27,815 bases of DNA, taken from NCBI GenBank assembly GCA_002426755.1, contig DINI01000018.1, forward strand, positions 1 through 27,815, in the 5' to 3' direction. The notes beneath the pieces are model-generated. The model had not been told where the DNA came from. It did not search any database and saw nothing but the letters and a program-made list of their open reading frames with translations. Positions 16,220-24,813 of the stretch are shown here, piece by piece. The DNA is from Flavobacteriaceae bacterium UBA5544 (lineage in GTDB: Bacteria; Bacteroidota; Bacteroidia; Flavobacteriales; Flavobacteriaceae). Each line of letters opens with the position of its first letter. Within the stretch, counting starts at the first letter, position 1. Made by a program: the position numbers and the translations under genes.

Positions 16220-18184
16220 ATGAAAAAGAAAAAAATAAACCTTCGGGACTTAAATACCGATGAACACAAAGGTGAACACAGTCACGATGACGGACACAAC
16301 CACAGCAGTCCCGAAGAAGCATCCAATTTCAGAACCTACCTACCTGCTATTTTTAGTCTTGTTATGCTATTAACAGGCATGGCTGTTGATTATTTCGAAG
16401 CTGTCCCACAGTTCAAGGGTTGGATTCGAGTTGTGTGGTATACAATCGCATATATTCCTGTGGGTTTTCCTGTAATTAAGGAAGGATGGAACAGCATCAA
16501 AAAAGGTGATTTCTTTACGGAGTTTTTCTTGATGTCCATTGCCACCATTGGCGCATTCGCCATTGGCGAATATCCCGAAGGTGTTGCTGTAATGTTGTTT
16601 TACGCAGTTGGCGAATTATTTCAAAATGCCGCAGTAAACAGAGCAAAGACAAATATAAAAGCACTGCTCGATGTAGGACCAAATGAAGCTTTGGTGTATC
16701 GCGATGGCGATTATGTTTCTGTGAATCCTGAAACGGTTGATATAGGCAAAAAAGTACAAGTTCGAGTGGGCGAAAAAGTACCTTTAGATGGTGTTTTGCT
16801 TTCCGAAAAAGGCTCGTTCAATACCGCTGCTTTGACAGGCGAAAGTAAACCCGATACCATTGCCAAGGGCGAAAAAGTGTTTGCAGGAAGCATCAATATG
16901 GATGGTGTTGTTGAAATCGAGACCACCAAAGTATTTAAGGATAGTTCTATCGCTCGTATTCTCGATATGGTGCAGAACGCAACAGCCCGAAAATCAAAAA
17001 CCGAATTATTCATTAGGAAGTTTGCAAGAATCTATACACCAATTGTGGTTTTCTTGGCAATTGGTTTAACCTTTATACCTTACTTTTTCGTAGATGATTA
17101 TGTCTTTAACGATTGGTTGTACAGAGCATTGATTTTTCTGGTGATTTCCTGTCCCTGTGCGTTGGTTATCTCGATTCCATTGGGCTATTTCGGGGGGTTG
17201 GGAGCAGCTTCAAAAAATGGCATTCTGTTTAAAGGTGCTTCCTATTTGGATGAAATTACCAAAATAACAACGGTTGTTATGGACAAAACAGGAACGGTGA
17301 CCAAAGGTGTTTTCAAAATCAAGGACATAAAAGCCATTGATTGGGAAGAATCTGAATTTATGAAATACCTGATGGCGATGGAAGAGCAATCCACCCATCC
17401 CATTGCCAAGGCCATTATGGAATATAAAGCCGAAGGCGAGGATTTTGAGGCTAGAAACGTCAATGAAGTTGCGGGAAAAGGTCTAAAGGGAACGGTAAAT
17501 GGTAAAACCGTCTTGGTGGGCAACAAAGCATTGATGACTTCGAATAGCATCGAAGTTCCTTCTGAAACTGACGATATTGTGGAATCCATAGTAATGGTGT
17601 CCATTGAGGGCAAATTTGCAGGCTATGTCATTATAGCAGACGAGTTAAAGGATGATGCCCACGAAGCCATTGCACAAATCCGCGAATCCGGAATTTCCAA
17701 AATCATAATGCTTTCGGGCGATAAGGATTCCATTACCCAGCAAGTTGCCAAGGAAATGGGCGTGGATTGGGCAAAAGGCGGTCTATTGCCAGAGGATAAG
17801 TTGAATGAAGTCGAAAAACTGATGGCAGAAACCTATAACAAGGTGGCCTTTATTGGTGATGGCATCAACGATGCGCCCGTATTGGCCGCAAGTGATGTTG
17901 GTATCGCAATGGGAGGTTTAGGCAGTGATGTGGCGATTGAAACAGCAGATGTAATCATCCAAACCGATCAACCTTCAAAAGTCGTAAGAGCAATTAACAT
18001 AGGCCGTTCCACTCGCAAAATCGTTTGGCAGAATATCGGTTTGGCTTTCGGAGTAAAAGTAATTGTACTAATTTTAGGAGCAGGTGGATTGGCCACAATG
18101 TGGGAAGCCGTTTTTGCTGATGTGGGCGTGGCTTTATTGGCAATCTTAAACGCCGTTAGATTACAAAAAATGAAATGGGAATAG
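16220..18184 (+). CDS. P1B-type Zn/Cd/Pb-exporting ATPase
   Basis: This 654-residue heavy-metal P-type ATPase has TGES at 206-209, the membrane CPC metal site at 311-313, the phosphorylated D355 in DKTGT, the HP motif at 393-394, and GDGINDAP from 546. The last membrane segment holds D634 in FADVGVALLAILNA, the acidic residue typical of the P1B-2 (ZntA/CadA) group that exports Zn2+, Cd2+ and Pb2+. There is no N-terminal HMA domain with CxxC. Instead the first 30 residues carry a His/Asp cluster (HKGEHSHDDGHNH). ATG 16220 is preferred to the in-frame TTG at 16190. It moves cytoplasmic metal to the periplasm, where the CzcA system can finish export. Confidence 0.93.
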   Translation: MKKKKINLRDLNTDEHKGEHSHDDGHNHSSPEEASNFRTYLPAIFSLVMLLTGMAVDYFEAVPQFKGWIRVVWYTIAYIPVGFPVIKEGWNSIKKGDFFTEFFLMSIATIGAFAIGEYPEGVAVMLFYAVGELFQNAAVNRAKTNIKALLDVGPNEALVYRDGDYVSVNPETVDIGKKVQVRVGEKVPLDGVLLSEKGSFNTAALTGESKPDTIAKGEKVFAGSINMDGVVEIETTKVFKDSSIARILDMVQNATARKSKTELFIRKFARIYTPIVVFLAIGLTFIPYFFVDDYVFNDWLYRALIFLVISCPCALVISIPLGYFGGLGAASKNGILFKGASYLDEITKITTVVMDKTGTVTKGVFKIKDIKAIDWEESEFMKYLMAMEEQSTHPIAKAIMEYKAEGEDFEARNVNEVAGKGLKGTVNGKTVLVGNKALMTSNSIEVPSETDDIVESIVMVSIEGKFAGYVIIADELKDDAHEAIAQIRESGISKIIMLSGDKDSITQQVAKEMGVDWAKGGLLPEDKLNEVEKLMAETYNKVAFIGDGINDAPVLAASDVGIAMGGLGSDVAIETADVIIQTDQPSKVVRAINIGRSTRKIVWQNIGLAFGVKVIVLILGAGGLATMWEAVFADVGVALLAILNAVRLQKMKWE

Positions 18185-18414
18185 AACAACTCGAAACTGT
18201 ACAATTTATTTAGAAAACTAGTTTGAAAACCCTTTGTTATTCACTTTATCTGTACCTCGATTTGAGTAAACCTTTATTATCAATAGAGATTTCTATTTCT
18301 GCATCAGGAAATAATTAGTTGCAAAATTGATAATTCCATAAATGCTAAATGCCTGATTTTTATTCATACAACTTATTAAAAAATTAAAATCCTATCAAAT
18401 AATCGACAAAACGC

Positions 18415-18444
18415 TTGCTTTTTTCGTTTAATTACATAAATTTG
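18415..18444 (+). promoter_or_regulatory. Consensus Bacteroidota promoter
   Basis: TTG at 18415-18417 is followed by a 19-base spacer and TAAATTTG at 18437-18444, an ideal -33/-7 pair. The ATG of the next gene is at 18471. The rest of the gap after the ATPase (18185-18414) shows no clear element and no convincing terminator. Confidence 0.75.
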
Positions 18445-18470
18445 TGACCTAGAACCCTTAAATCTCTAAT

Positions 18471-18920
18471 ATGAAAACTAAAATTACTTTATTGATGGTG
18501 ATTTTCTTACTGATAACCGGTCTTGGTTTTTCCCAAAAAAACGAGCCTCAAAGTATTATCAGCGGAAAAGTATCAATAGCCAAATATCACGATCGCGATG
18601 AGTTGGAAAAAATGCAAAAAGGTGAATTGCTGGATTTGTATAATGAACGAATAGAAGTGATTGTTAAAATATTACCAAATATTGCATTTGCTACCAAACC
18701 TGGAGTCACAATGACCTCATTAGGTATTCCTGACACTAAAGAAAACAGAAAAGCATTAGAGGATAACATTCAAGCATCTAAAACGTATTTTGAAAGTACG
18801 ATTGAGTTTCAAAGAAAAGTGTTGCCGTATTCTGACAAATCAAATTTAATTGCGGCCATCTTGTTTTATGAAGAAACATTGAAGTCTTTGCACACCTATA
18901 ACGAATTTAATAAAAACTAA
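18471..18920 (+). CDS. Secreted protein of unknown function
   Basis: This 149-residue protein has a clear signal peptide (MKTKITLLM to GLGFSQ, cleavage near residue 22). The mature part is charged and mainly helical, with several regular Leu/Ile/Lys/Glu runs (DELEKMQKGELLDLYNERIEV, shown here as residues 41-61, and RKALEDNIQASKTYFES near 94-110). I recognise no domain and no catalytic motif. It has its own promoter and terminator, so it is a monocistronic unit between the metal operon and the gliding genes. It may be an envelope protein, but nothing more specific can be supported. Confidence 0.75.
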   Translation: MKTKITLLMVIFLLITGLGFSQKNEPQSIISGKVSIAKYHDRDELEKMQKGELLDLYNERIEVIVKILPNIAFATKPGVTMTSLGIPDTKENRKALEDNIQASKTYFESTIEFQRKVLPYSDKSNLIAAILFYEETLKSLHTYNEFNKN

Positions 18921-18954
18921 ATCTTTCGATACATAATCGAATTGGCATTCTATA

Positions 18955-18986
18955 AAATCTTCAACATAAGTTGGAGATTTTTTATT
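18955..18986 (+). terminator. Rho-independent terminator
   Basis: AAATCTTCAAC (18955-18965) pairs with GTTGGAGATTT (18970-18980) around an ATAA loop, with one G-T pair, and runs into a T-rich tract. It lies 34 bases after the orphan gene stop. The remainder of the gap up to 19119 is plain AT-rich sequence. Confidence 0.85.
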
Positions 18987-19119
18987 TACGGCAAATCCTT
19001 TTTATAAAAATTTTCTTGTTAAATTTTAATGGCTAAATAAGCCCTCTCAACGTAATTTTGTTGAATTTGTAGGAATTTTATTTTAAATAAATAAAAGTTT
19101 ATGCATTTCATCGATATTA

Positions 19120-19151
19120 TTTGTATTTCGTAGGATTTAATTATATGTTTG
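19120..19151 (+). promoter_or_regulatory. Promoter of the gliding/adhesin gene group
   Basis: TTTG at 19120-19123, a 20-base spacer and TATGTTTG at 19144-19151 form a good -33/-7 pair. The predicted leader to the ATG at 19199 is about 40 bases. No other consensus promoter was found up to the adhesin gene, so this may drive the whole set. Confidence 0.7.
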
Positions 19152-19198
19152 GGTCAGATAGTTAAAGAAACCCCTAATCTAAAAACTAATTACCTACT

Positions 19199-20509
19199 AT
19201 GAAAAACTCTACTCGAATTTTATATGTACTAATTTTTGTTGTTGGCAACATGTTTGCTCAACAAGAGAAAGGAATCATCGGTACCACAAACTGGCTAAAT
19301 TCATGGACAGAATTCAAGCCCAACCATGTGGATTATGGCGAGCCAACTCAAATTTTGAGTGGTAACATCACCAAAAACACTAAACTGTACAAAAAAGACA
19401 TTTATCTTCTTCTTGGAAGCGTCTTTGTAACTGACAGTACAACACTTACCATCGAACCTGGTACTGTAATCATTGGTGATTTTAAAACCAACGGGTCCTT
19501 AACAATCAGTAAGGGATCGACTATAATCGCAGATGGTTTGGAAACTGATCCTATTATTTTCACTTCAAATAGGAGCGTTAAAAAATCTGGGGATTGGGGA
19601 GGCTTGTTTATATTGGGTGATGCTCCAATCAATAAATTTGGAAACAGTTCATCAGTTAATTTTGGATTAAAGCCAACATCTTATGGTCACATAAGTTATG
19701 GAGGCAACAATGTTAAAAGCAATTCTGGGATTTTAAGATATGTAAGAATTGAATTTGCAGGAAAAAGAACCAAAGAGTTTGGCTATTACAATGCCTTGAC
19801 ATTGGCTGGAGTTGGAAGTAAAACAACGATTGAAAATGTAATGGTTAGCTATTGCGAAGGTAACTCATTTAATGTTATTGGTGGTGAAGTTAATTTGAGT
19901 AAAATGGTCTCATTTAGATCTAGCAGCAACGATTATGAGTTCAACTATGGAGCCCAATGTAATATATATAATTCTTTGGCCATTAGATCTCCTTATGTTT
20001 CGGGTGCTGATGGATCTCGTTGTATGTTTATAGCTTCTTATGATAAAAAAGATGAGGTGGATTTAACCAAGAAAGGAACATATGTAAATGCCGAAAATTT
20101 GACATTGGTAAATATTAGCGATGATTTAGCTTCAGATATCGGAGTCGGGTTAGTGAAAGAGGCTTTATACATAGCACAAGATGCTTCTCTTAGAATGAAC
20201 AAAACAGTCATTTCAGGATTTTATCCAGCGGTTATCCTTGATAGCAATATTTCGGTCAACAGCAAAAATCTTGAAAGAATAAAATTTAGTGAAATGTATT
20301 TCAACAACTGCAAAGGAAATATTTTCACCGAACATAATTCCAATAACGCTGATTTAGAAAACTGGTATGGTAACCGCGCATTTTTTAATGTGTATTCCAA
20401 AGGTGCCGATTCTGAAACTTTTATTGATTCCAAAAATGTAAAACGCCCAGATTTTAGATTAAGAATCAATAAAATTATAGCGTCCAACGACTACGACCCA
20501 GAAGATTAA
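19199..20509 (+). CDS. Secreted beta-helix-like surface protein
   Basis: This 436-residue protein has a signal peptide ending at MFAQ (about residue 20). The body shows repeated short beta-strand turns typical of right-handed parallel beta-helices: TTLTIEPGTVIIGD, SLTISKGSTIIADG, DPIIFTSN, then WGGLFILGDAPIN, LRYVRIEFAG, TIENVMVSYCEGNSF and similar rungs to about residue 370. This pattern is shared with Bacteroidota surface proteins that begin each coil with I-x-x-G-T-x-I. No catalytic residues of pectate lyases are apparent and no T9SS sorting domain is seen at the C-terminus, so it may be periplasmic or carried to the surface with partners. Its position ahead of the type B CTD gene suggests a link with the gliding apparatus, by inference. 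Confidence 0.75.
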   Translation: MKNSTRILYVLIFVVGNMFAQQEKGIIGTTNWLNSWTEFKPNHVDYGEPTQILSGNITKNTKLYKKDIYLLLGSVFVTDSTTLTIEPGTVIIGDFKTNGSLTISKGSTIIADGLETDPIIFTSNRSVKKSGDWGGLFILGDAPINKFGNSSSVNFGLKPTSYGHISYGGNNVKSNSGILRYVRIEFAGKRTKEFGYYNALTLAGVGSKTTIENVMVSYCEGNSFNVIGGEVNLSKMVSFRSSSNDYEFNYGAQCNIYNSLAIRSPYVSGADGSRCMFIASYDKKDEVDLTKKGTYVNAENLTLVNISDDLASDIGVGLVKEALYIAQDASLRMNKTVISGFYPAVILDSNISVNSKNLERIKFSEMYFNNCKGNIFTEHNSNNADLENWYGNRAFFNVYSKGADSETFIDSKNVKRPDFRLRINKIIASNDYDPED

Positions 20510-20631
20510 TTATGTAATCAAGCTTAATATTCAAGTTTTCAGCTCGTTTGGCAAAGTCCTGACGGGTTGTTCTTGATTAAGATGAAAGCAATTAAGATTT
20601 CTTTTTCACATACCGAAAAAACAAGAACTGA

Positions 20632-22095
20632 ATGCAAAAAACTACTATTCTAAAAAAACTTTCTATTTTGGCTTGTTTGTCCGTTCTATTTTTATCAGAA
20701 CAGATGAATGCCCAAATAGTTATTGGTGCTCCCAATCTAGGATTTAGTCAGGCTTGTGCCAGTAGTTCTTTTAATACCTACAGTGCAACATTTGTCTTTT
20801 CGCCAGAATCAAATCTAGATCCTACAAATCAATTTAGAATTGAGATGTCTGATGCCAACGGTAACTTTGCGAATCCTACGATTGTATTTACTTCGAACGC
20901 AGGGTCCGTAACTGTTTCACCAGCTACGTTAAATTTCTCCTTACCAACAACCACTGCGGGTGAAGGTTATAGAATACGAATAAAGAGCACAGCACCAGCA
21001 GCAACAAGTTCAGGTTCTGCAACATTTGCAGCTTATTACAAAAGTCAGGACAGTCCGTTTACAATTAACAATTTGGTTTCTACTGGCGCCTATTGTACAG
21101 GCGGTAGCTATTTGTTGACGATCGATAATCCAGGGTATGCGGGTAACGATTCACCACTTAATTATCCATCACTGACTTTCAATTGGTATAAAGAAACTGG
21201 TCCAACAACATCTGTTTTCATAGAGGAAGGTTTTACGTTAACAGTTACGCAACCCGGAACTTATTTTGCTAAAACGAACTATGGAACCTGTACATCCAAT
21301 TCATTTTCCAATCGTGTCACCATAAGTGAAGCAATTTCTGGAGAGGCAAATGCGACCATTGTTTCAAGTTTGGGAAACCCATTTTGTCCAGACCAAGGTT
21401 TAACAACGTTGAACACTTTGGGAGGAAACAGTTATCAATGGTATAAAGATGGCGAATTAATTACTGGAGCAACAAGTCAAACGTACCAAACTGATGAATC
21501 GGGTACTTATTCTGTACAAGTAGATTTAGGGAGCTGTCAGGCATCTGGTTCAATTGTATTAGAGAGTGAGGGTTTTTCAAGTTCATTGAACGTTTCTGAT
21601 GAAAATGAGATGGAAATAGGGGATACCTTATCGGTCATTGTAACCACTACAGCCTCAAACCCAGAATTTGAATGGTATTTAAATGGTTCAATTATTTCTG
21701 GCGCTGTTGAAGATACTTATGAGGCTACAGAATTTGGAGATTACAAAGTTATCATATACCAAACTTCTGGTTGTGTGGTTTCAAAAGAACTGTTTTTCTC
21801 CATTTCTGAACCTGTAGAACAATTTCCAGATGTGGCTAACATTCCTAATCTCATCAGTCCAAATGGGGATGGCATCAATGATACTTGGGTTATTCCAACT
21901 CAATATGTCAGCGGGACCAATACTGAAGTCATCATTCTTACCAACCAGGGGGAAGTTGTACTTCAAACAAATGATTATCAAAATGATTGGCCCCAAAATC
22001 AATTGAATTTAACCAGCGTCAACCTAGTTTACTATTACATCATAAAAGCACCAAATCAAAAAGAAAAGAAGGGTTCCATAACCCTTGTAAAATGA
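20632..22095 (+). CDS. T9SS type B sorting-domain protein (gliding motility-associated CTD), SprC-like position
   Basis: This 487-residue secreted protein has a signal peptide (cleavage after MNAQ, about residue 28). It carries Ig-like modules with paired cysteines and W-Y-K or W-Y-L strands (YQWYKDGELITGATSQTYQ in pieces around 275-293, and FEWYLNGSIISGA near 345). The end is a gliding-motility-associated C-terminal domain, with PNLISPNGDGINDTWVIP from about residue 405, that directs type IX secretion. The next gene starts 1 base after the stop and encodes the PorP/SprF-type protein that normally accompanies type B cargo. Its place just before such a gene and a SprB-like adhesin matches the sprC slot of the F. 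johnsoniae gliding operon. The symbol is not assigned because similarity was not computed. Confidence 0.85.
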   Translation: MQKTTILKKLSILACLSVLFLSEQMNAQIVIGAPNLGFSQACASSSFNTYSATFVFSPESNLDPTNQFRIEMSDANGNFANPTIVFTSNAGSVTVSPATLNFSLPTTTAGEGYRIRIKSTAPAATSSGSATFAAYYKSQDSPFTINNLVSTGAYCTGGSYLLTIDNPGYAGNDSPLNYPSLTFNWYKETGPTTSVFIEEGFTLTVTQPGTYFAKTNYGTCTSNSFSNRVTISEAISGEANATIVSSLGNPFCPDQGLTTLNTLGGNSYQWYKDGELITGATSQTYQTDESGTYSVQVDLGSCQASGSIVLESEGFSSSLNVSDENEMEIGDTLSVIVTTTASNPEFEWYLNGSIISGAVEDTYEATEFGDYKVIIYQTSGCVVSKELFFSISEPVEQFPDVANIPNLISPNGDGINDTWVIPTQYVSGTNTEVIILTNQGEVVLQTNDYQNDWPQNQLNLTSVNLVYYYIIKAPNQKEKKGSITLVK

Positions 22096-22096
22096 C

Positions 22097-24736
22097 ATGA
22101 AACATTATTTGTTGGCAATAGCATTATTGGTCTGTTCAGTACAGACGTTCTACTCTCAAGAAGAGGATGGAGTGGTTTCGCTTGCTCTTCCGATACGAAA
22201 TTCATTAACTTTTAATCAATATGCCATTAACCCAACTTTTAGCTTTGTCAGACAGCAGAATAAATATTTTAGTATTACTAACAAAAGAGAATGGGTTCAA
22301 TTTGAAGATGCTCCTCAAACCTATTTGGTAAGTTATTCAGGTAGATTTAGAGAGAACATAGGGATTGGTGTAGGCTTGTTTCAGCAAAATTATGGAGTTC
22401 TCACCACCTTTGGTGGACTTTTGAATTTTGCTTACAATGCACGACTTGAAAGAGATAGCAACCTGACTTTCGGTCTTAATGTTGGAGCTTACAAAAGCGG
22501 TGTCAACGATGGCAATGTAGTCACTAATTTCCCAGATCCATCTTTAGAAAATATTCCTTCCAATTTTATGTTGACCGTTAACCCTGGCATCAACTATGGT
22601 ACAGCATTTTTGGATTTTGGTGTGTCAATGAACAATCTTGTCCTTTATAATATCAATTCTTCACAACTTATCGAAGACAACCCACAACAAAGTATTCAAG
22701 CTCATTTAATGTATACGGGTTATATGGAAAGTTCAGGTTTTTTTGATGAAAGTAAATTTTCCACTTTAGTACGATCAGAATTCAAAAAGGATAAAACAGT
22801 TATTTCTGGGCTTGCTATGATCACAGTTCCAAAAGGCATCTGGGCACAAGTTGGATATAACAATTTATATGGCGCTTCTGGTGGAATAGGTCTAAATATT
22901 ACTAAAGAGATTGCGATAGAATACAATTTTGAGAAAGCGCTTGGAGACTTAACAGATTTTGGACCTTCACACGAAATAACATTGGCCTATAGATTCAAAA
23001 ATAATGAGAATTATGATTATAGCGGCGAAGATGAAATAAGTGGACTTATTTCTACTGATAAGAGAAGAAAACCAGTGTCTAAAGTTGCAAATGTTGATGC
23101 TGAAGCAAATCGAAAACTTGCTGCAGAAGCAAAAGTTCAGGCTAAATTGGATGCAGAAGCAAAAGCGCAAGCGAAGGCAGACGAATTGGCAAAAGCTAAA
23201 GCTGATGAGGAAATTAAAAAAGAGGAAGAAGCCAAAGCTAAATTAGAAGCCGAGAACAAAGCAAAAGCTGAAGCACAAGCCAAAGCCGATGCCGAAGCTG
23301 CAAAGATTGAAGCAGAAATTCTAGCTAAAGAAGTGGCAGAAGCGAAAGCAAAAATAGCCGCTGAAAATAAAGCTAAAGCCGAAGCAAAAGCCAAGATTGA
23401 TGCTGAAGCTGCTAAACTGGCCGCAGAGAATCAAGCGAAATTGGCCGCAGAAATTAAGGCAAAAGAAGAGGCAAAAGCTAAAGCAGAGGCAGAAGAAAAA
23501 AGATTGGCTGAAGAATCGAGATTGAGAGCAGAAGCAGAAGCCAAAGCAAAGGCAGAGTCCGAAGCTGAGAAAGTGGCACAACAGGAAAGGTTGAAAGCAG
23601 AAGCAGATGCTAAAGCAAAGGCAGAAGAAGAAGCAAAAGCAATATTAGCTGCAGAAAATAAAGCTAAAGGGGAAGCGAAAATCAAAGAAGAAGCAGAAGC
23701 AAAAAGATTGGCTGAAGAATCTAGGTTGAGAGCGGAAGAAGAAGCAAAAGTAAAAGCACAGGAAGAAGCTAGATTGTCGGCTGAAAATCAAGCAAAAGCT
23801 GATGCTGCAGCAAAAGCTAAAGAAAATGCTGTTAAAGAAAATGAAGAATTAATTGTGAATCCAACTGATAACATTGCGCAATCAATGAAATCAATTGAAA
23901 AATTGACCAATGATTCTGAAATAAGACAAACCGAATTATTAGCCCAATACACTGAGGCAATTGCCATTAAGGATAAAGACCTTAAAGACCTAAAAGAGGA
24001 AAATGATTTGAGTGACAAAGGTATTTTCATGGAGCCAAAACCTTTTAAAAGTGTCACTGCCGAAAACGCAATATTGGAAGGTTTAAAAGTAGATTTAGAT
24101 CAGGTGATTGAATCCCGCAACAATAGAATCAAGGAGTTGGAAAAATTATATGAAGAACGACTTAAAATTTATCCATTGGTCAATGATGAAGTCAATCTTT
24201 ACTACCAAAAAGCGATTAAAAAATTGAAGGCAGAACAATTGTCTGCAATGCAAACCAAGGCTAATTTGTCATCAAATTTAGAGCAAATTAAGGAAGCGAC
24301 TGAATTTGAGAGAAAACGACGTATCAAGCGAGCGGCATTTGATAGTGAACAAGATAGATACCAGCAGGATAGAGCGGCGTTGAGTATTATCAAGCAAAAT
24401 ACCAAATTGAGCACAACTCCATTAAAGGCTGAAGATTTTGATTTCGGAGAAGAACAAAGTAACAATATTCAAATTCTTAAAAATGTCAAGAATGTTGAAA
24501 ATGGATATTATTTAATAGTTGCTGTGCATAATGATGTAGCCAAGAGAGATGATTTTGTCACTAAAGTGGTTGCATCTGGAAGAACCAATATAGATTTCTT
24601 CTATGATGTCAATACAAGTAAATACTACATTTATTATGATAAGTTCGACACGATAGAAGAAGCAAATGAAGCTTTAAAAACAAAAGGAAATAGACCATAT
24701 AATGCAAAAATGTCATTAGTAAAAATTGAAAATTAA
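22097..24736 (+). CDS. PorP/SprF-family T9SS outer membrane protein with Ala/Lys/Glu coiled coil and SPOR-like end
   Basis: This 879-residue protein has four parts. A signal peptide (to TFYSQ) is followed by a PorP/SprF-type beta barrel (about 25-305, with RNSLTFNQYAINPTFSFVR, IGVGLFQQNYGVL and TLAYRFKNN). A very regular Ala/Lys/Glu stretch follows (about 334-580, repeats of AEAKAKAEA and LAAENKAKAEA), then a mixed coiled coil (about 600-780). The final 90 residues contain GYYLIVAVHNDVAKRDDFV and YYIYYDKFDTIEEANEAL, which resembles a SPOR peptidoglycan-binding fold. Barrel proteins of this family assist secretion and surface attachment of T9SS type B cargo. The TolA-like rod plus SPOR-like end could span the periplasm to the cell wall. 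It occupies the sprD position ahead of the SprB-like gene. Confidence 0.88.
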   Translation: MKHYLLAIALLVCSVQTFYSQEEDGVVSLALPIRNSLTFNQYAINPTFSFVRQQNKYFSITNKREWVQFEDAPQTYLVSYSGRFRENIGIGVGLFQQNYGVLTTFGGLLNFAYNARLERDSNLTFGLNVGAYKSGVNDGNVVTNFPDPSLENIPSNFMLTVNPGINYGTAFLDFGVSMNNLVLYNINSSQLIEDNPQQSIQAHLMYTGYMESSGFFDESKFSTLVRSEFKKDKTVISGLAMITVPKGIWAQVGYNNLYGASGGIGLNITKEIAIEYNFEKALGDLTDFGPSHEITLAYRFKNNENYDYSGEDEISGLISTDKRRKPVSKVANVDAEANRKLAAEAKVQAKLDAEAKAQAKADELAKAKADEEIKKEEEAKAKLEAENKAKAEAQAKADAEAAKIEAEILAKEVAEAKAKIAAENKAKAEAKAKIDAEAAKLAAENQAKLAAEIKAKEEAKAKAEAEEKRLAEESRLRAEAEAKAKAESEAEKVAQQERLKAEADAKAKAEEEAKAILAAENKAKGEAKIKEEAEAKRLAEESRLRAEEEAKVKAQEEARLSAENQAKADAAAKAKENAVKENEELIVNPTDNIAQSMKSIEKLTNDSEIRQTELLAQYTEAIAIKDKDLKDLKEENDLSDKGIFMEPKPFKSVTAENAILEGLKVDLDQVIESRNNRIKELEKLYEERLKIYPLVNDEVNLYYQKAIKKLKAEQLSAMQTKANLSSNLEQIKEATEFERKRRIKRAAFDSEQDRYQQDRAALSIIKQNTKLSTTPLKAEDFDFGEEQSNNIQILKNVKNVENGYYLIVAVHNDVAKRDDFVTKVVASGRTNIDFFYDVNTSKYYIYYDKFDTIEEANEALKTKGNRPYNAKMSLVKIEN
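23501..23741 (+). repeat. Internal duplicated segment in the Ala/Lys/Glu rod
   Basis: The stretch beginning AGATTGGCTGAAGAATC at 23501 recurs at 23705 with only a few changes (residues RLAEESRLRAE in both), a 204-base or 68-codon offset. The intervening AEAKAKAE units are also related. This marks a repeat expansion within the coiled-coil region. Confidence 0.7.
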
Positions 24737-24813
24737 GAATATATAATTGAGGCCCAAACCATTTTTCGACAATGCCCCTTGGAGAAAAATGAAACCAACA
24801 AATTTCAACTGTC

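Noticed and set aside
20515..20579. Distant inverted repeat TAATCAAG / CTTGATTA in the gap before the type B CTD gene
   Set aside because: Eight bases with a 49-base loop in AT-rich sequence can arise by chance, and there is no T tract or other support.
23137..23685. Minus-strand open frames rich in Ala, Phe and Ser
   Set aside because: They mirror the Ala/Lys/Glu codon repeats of the PorP/SprF-like gene on the other strand and have no start context or family features.
23101..23830. Repeat array considered as CRISPR or satellite DNA
   Set aside because: Units are imperfect, keep the reading frame and encode a coiled coil, with no constant repeat/spacer alternation.
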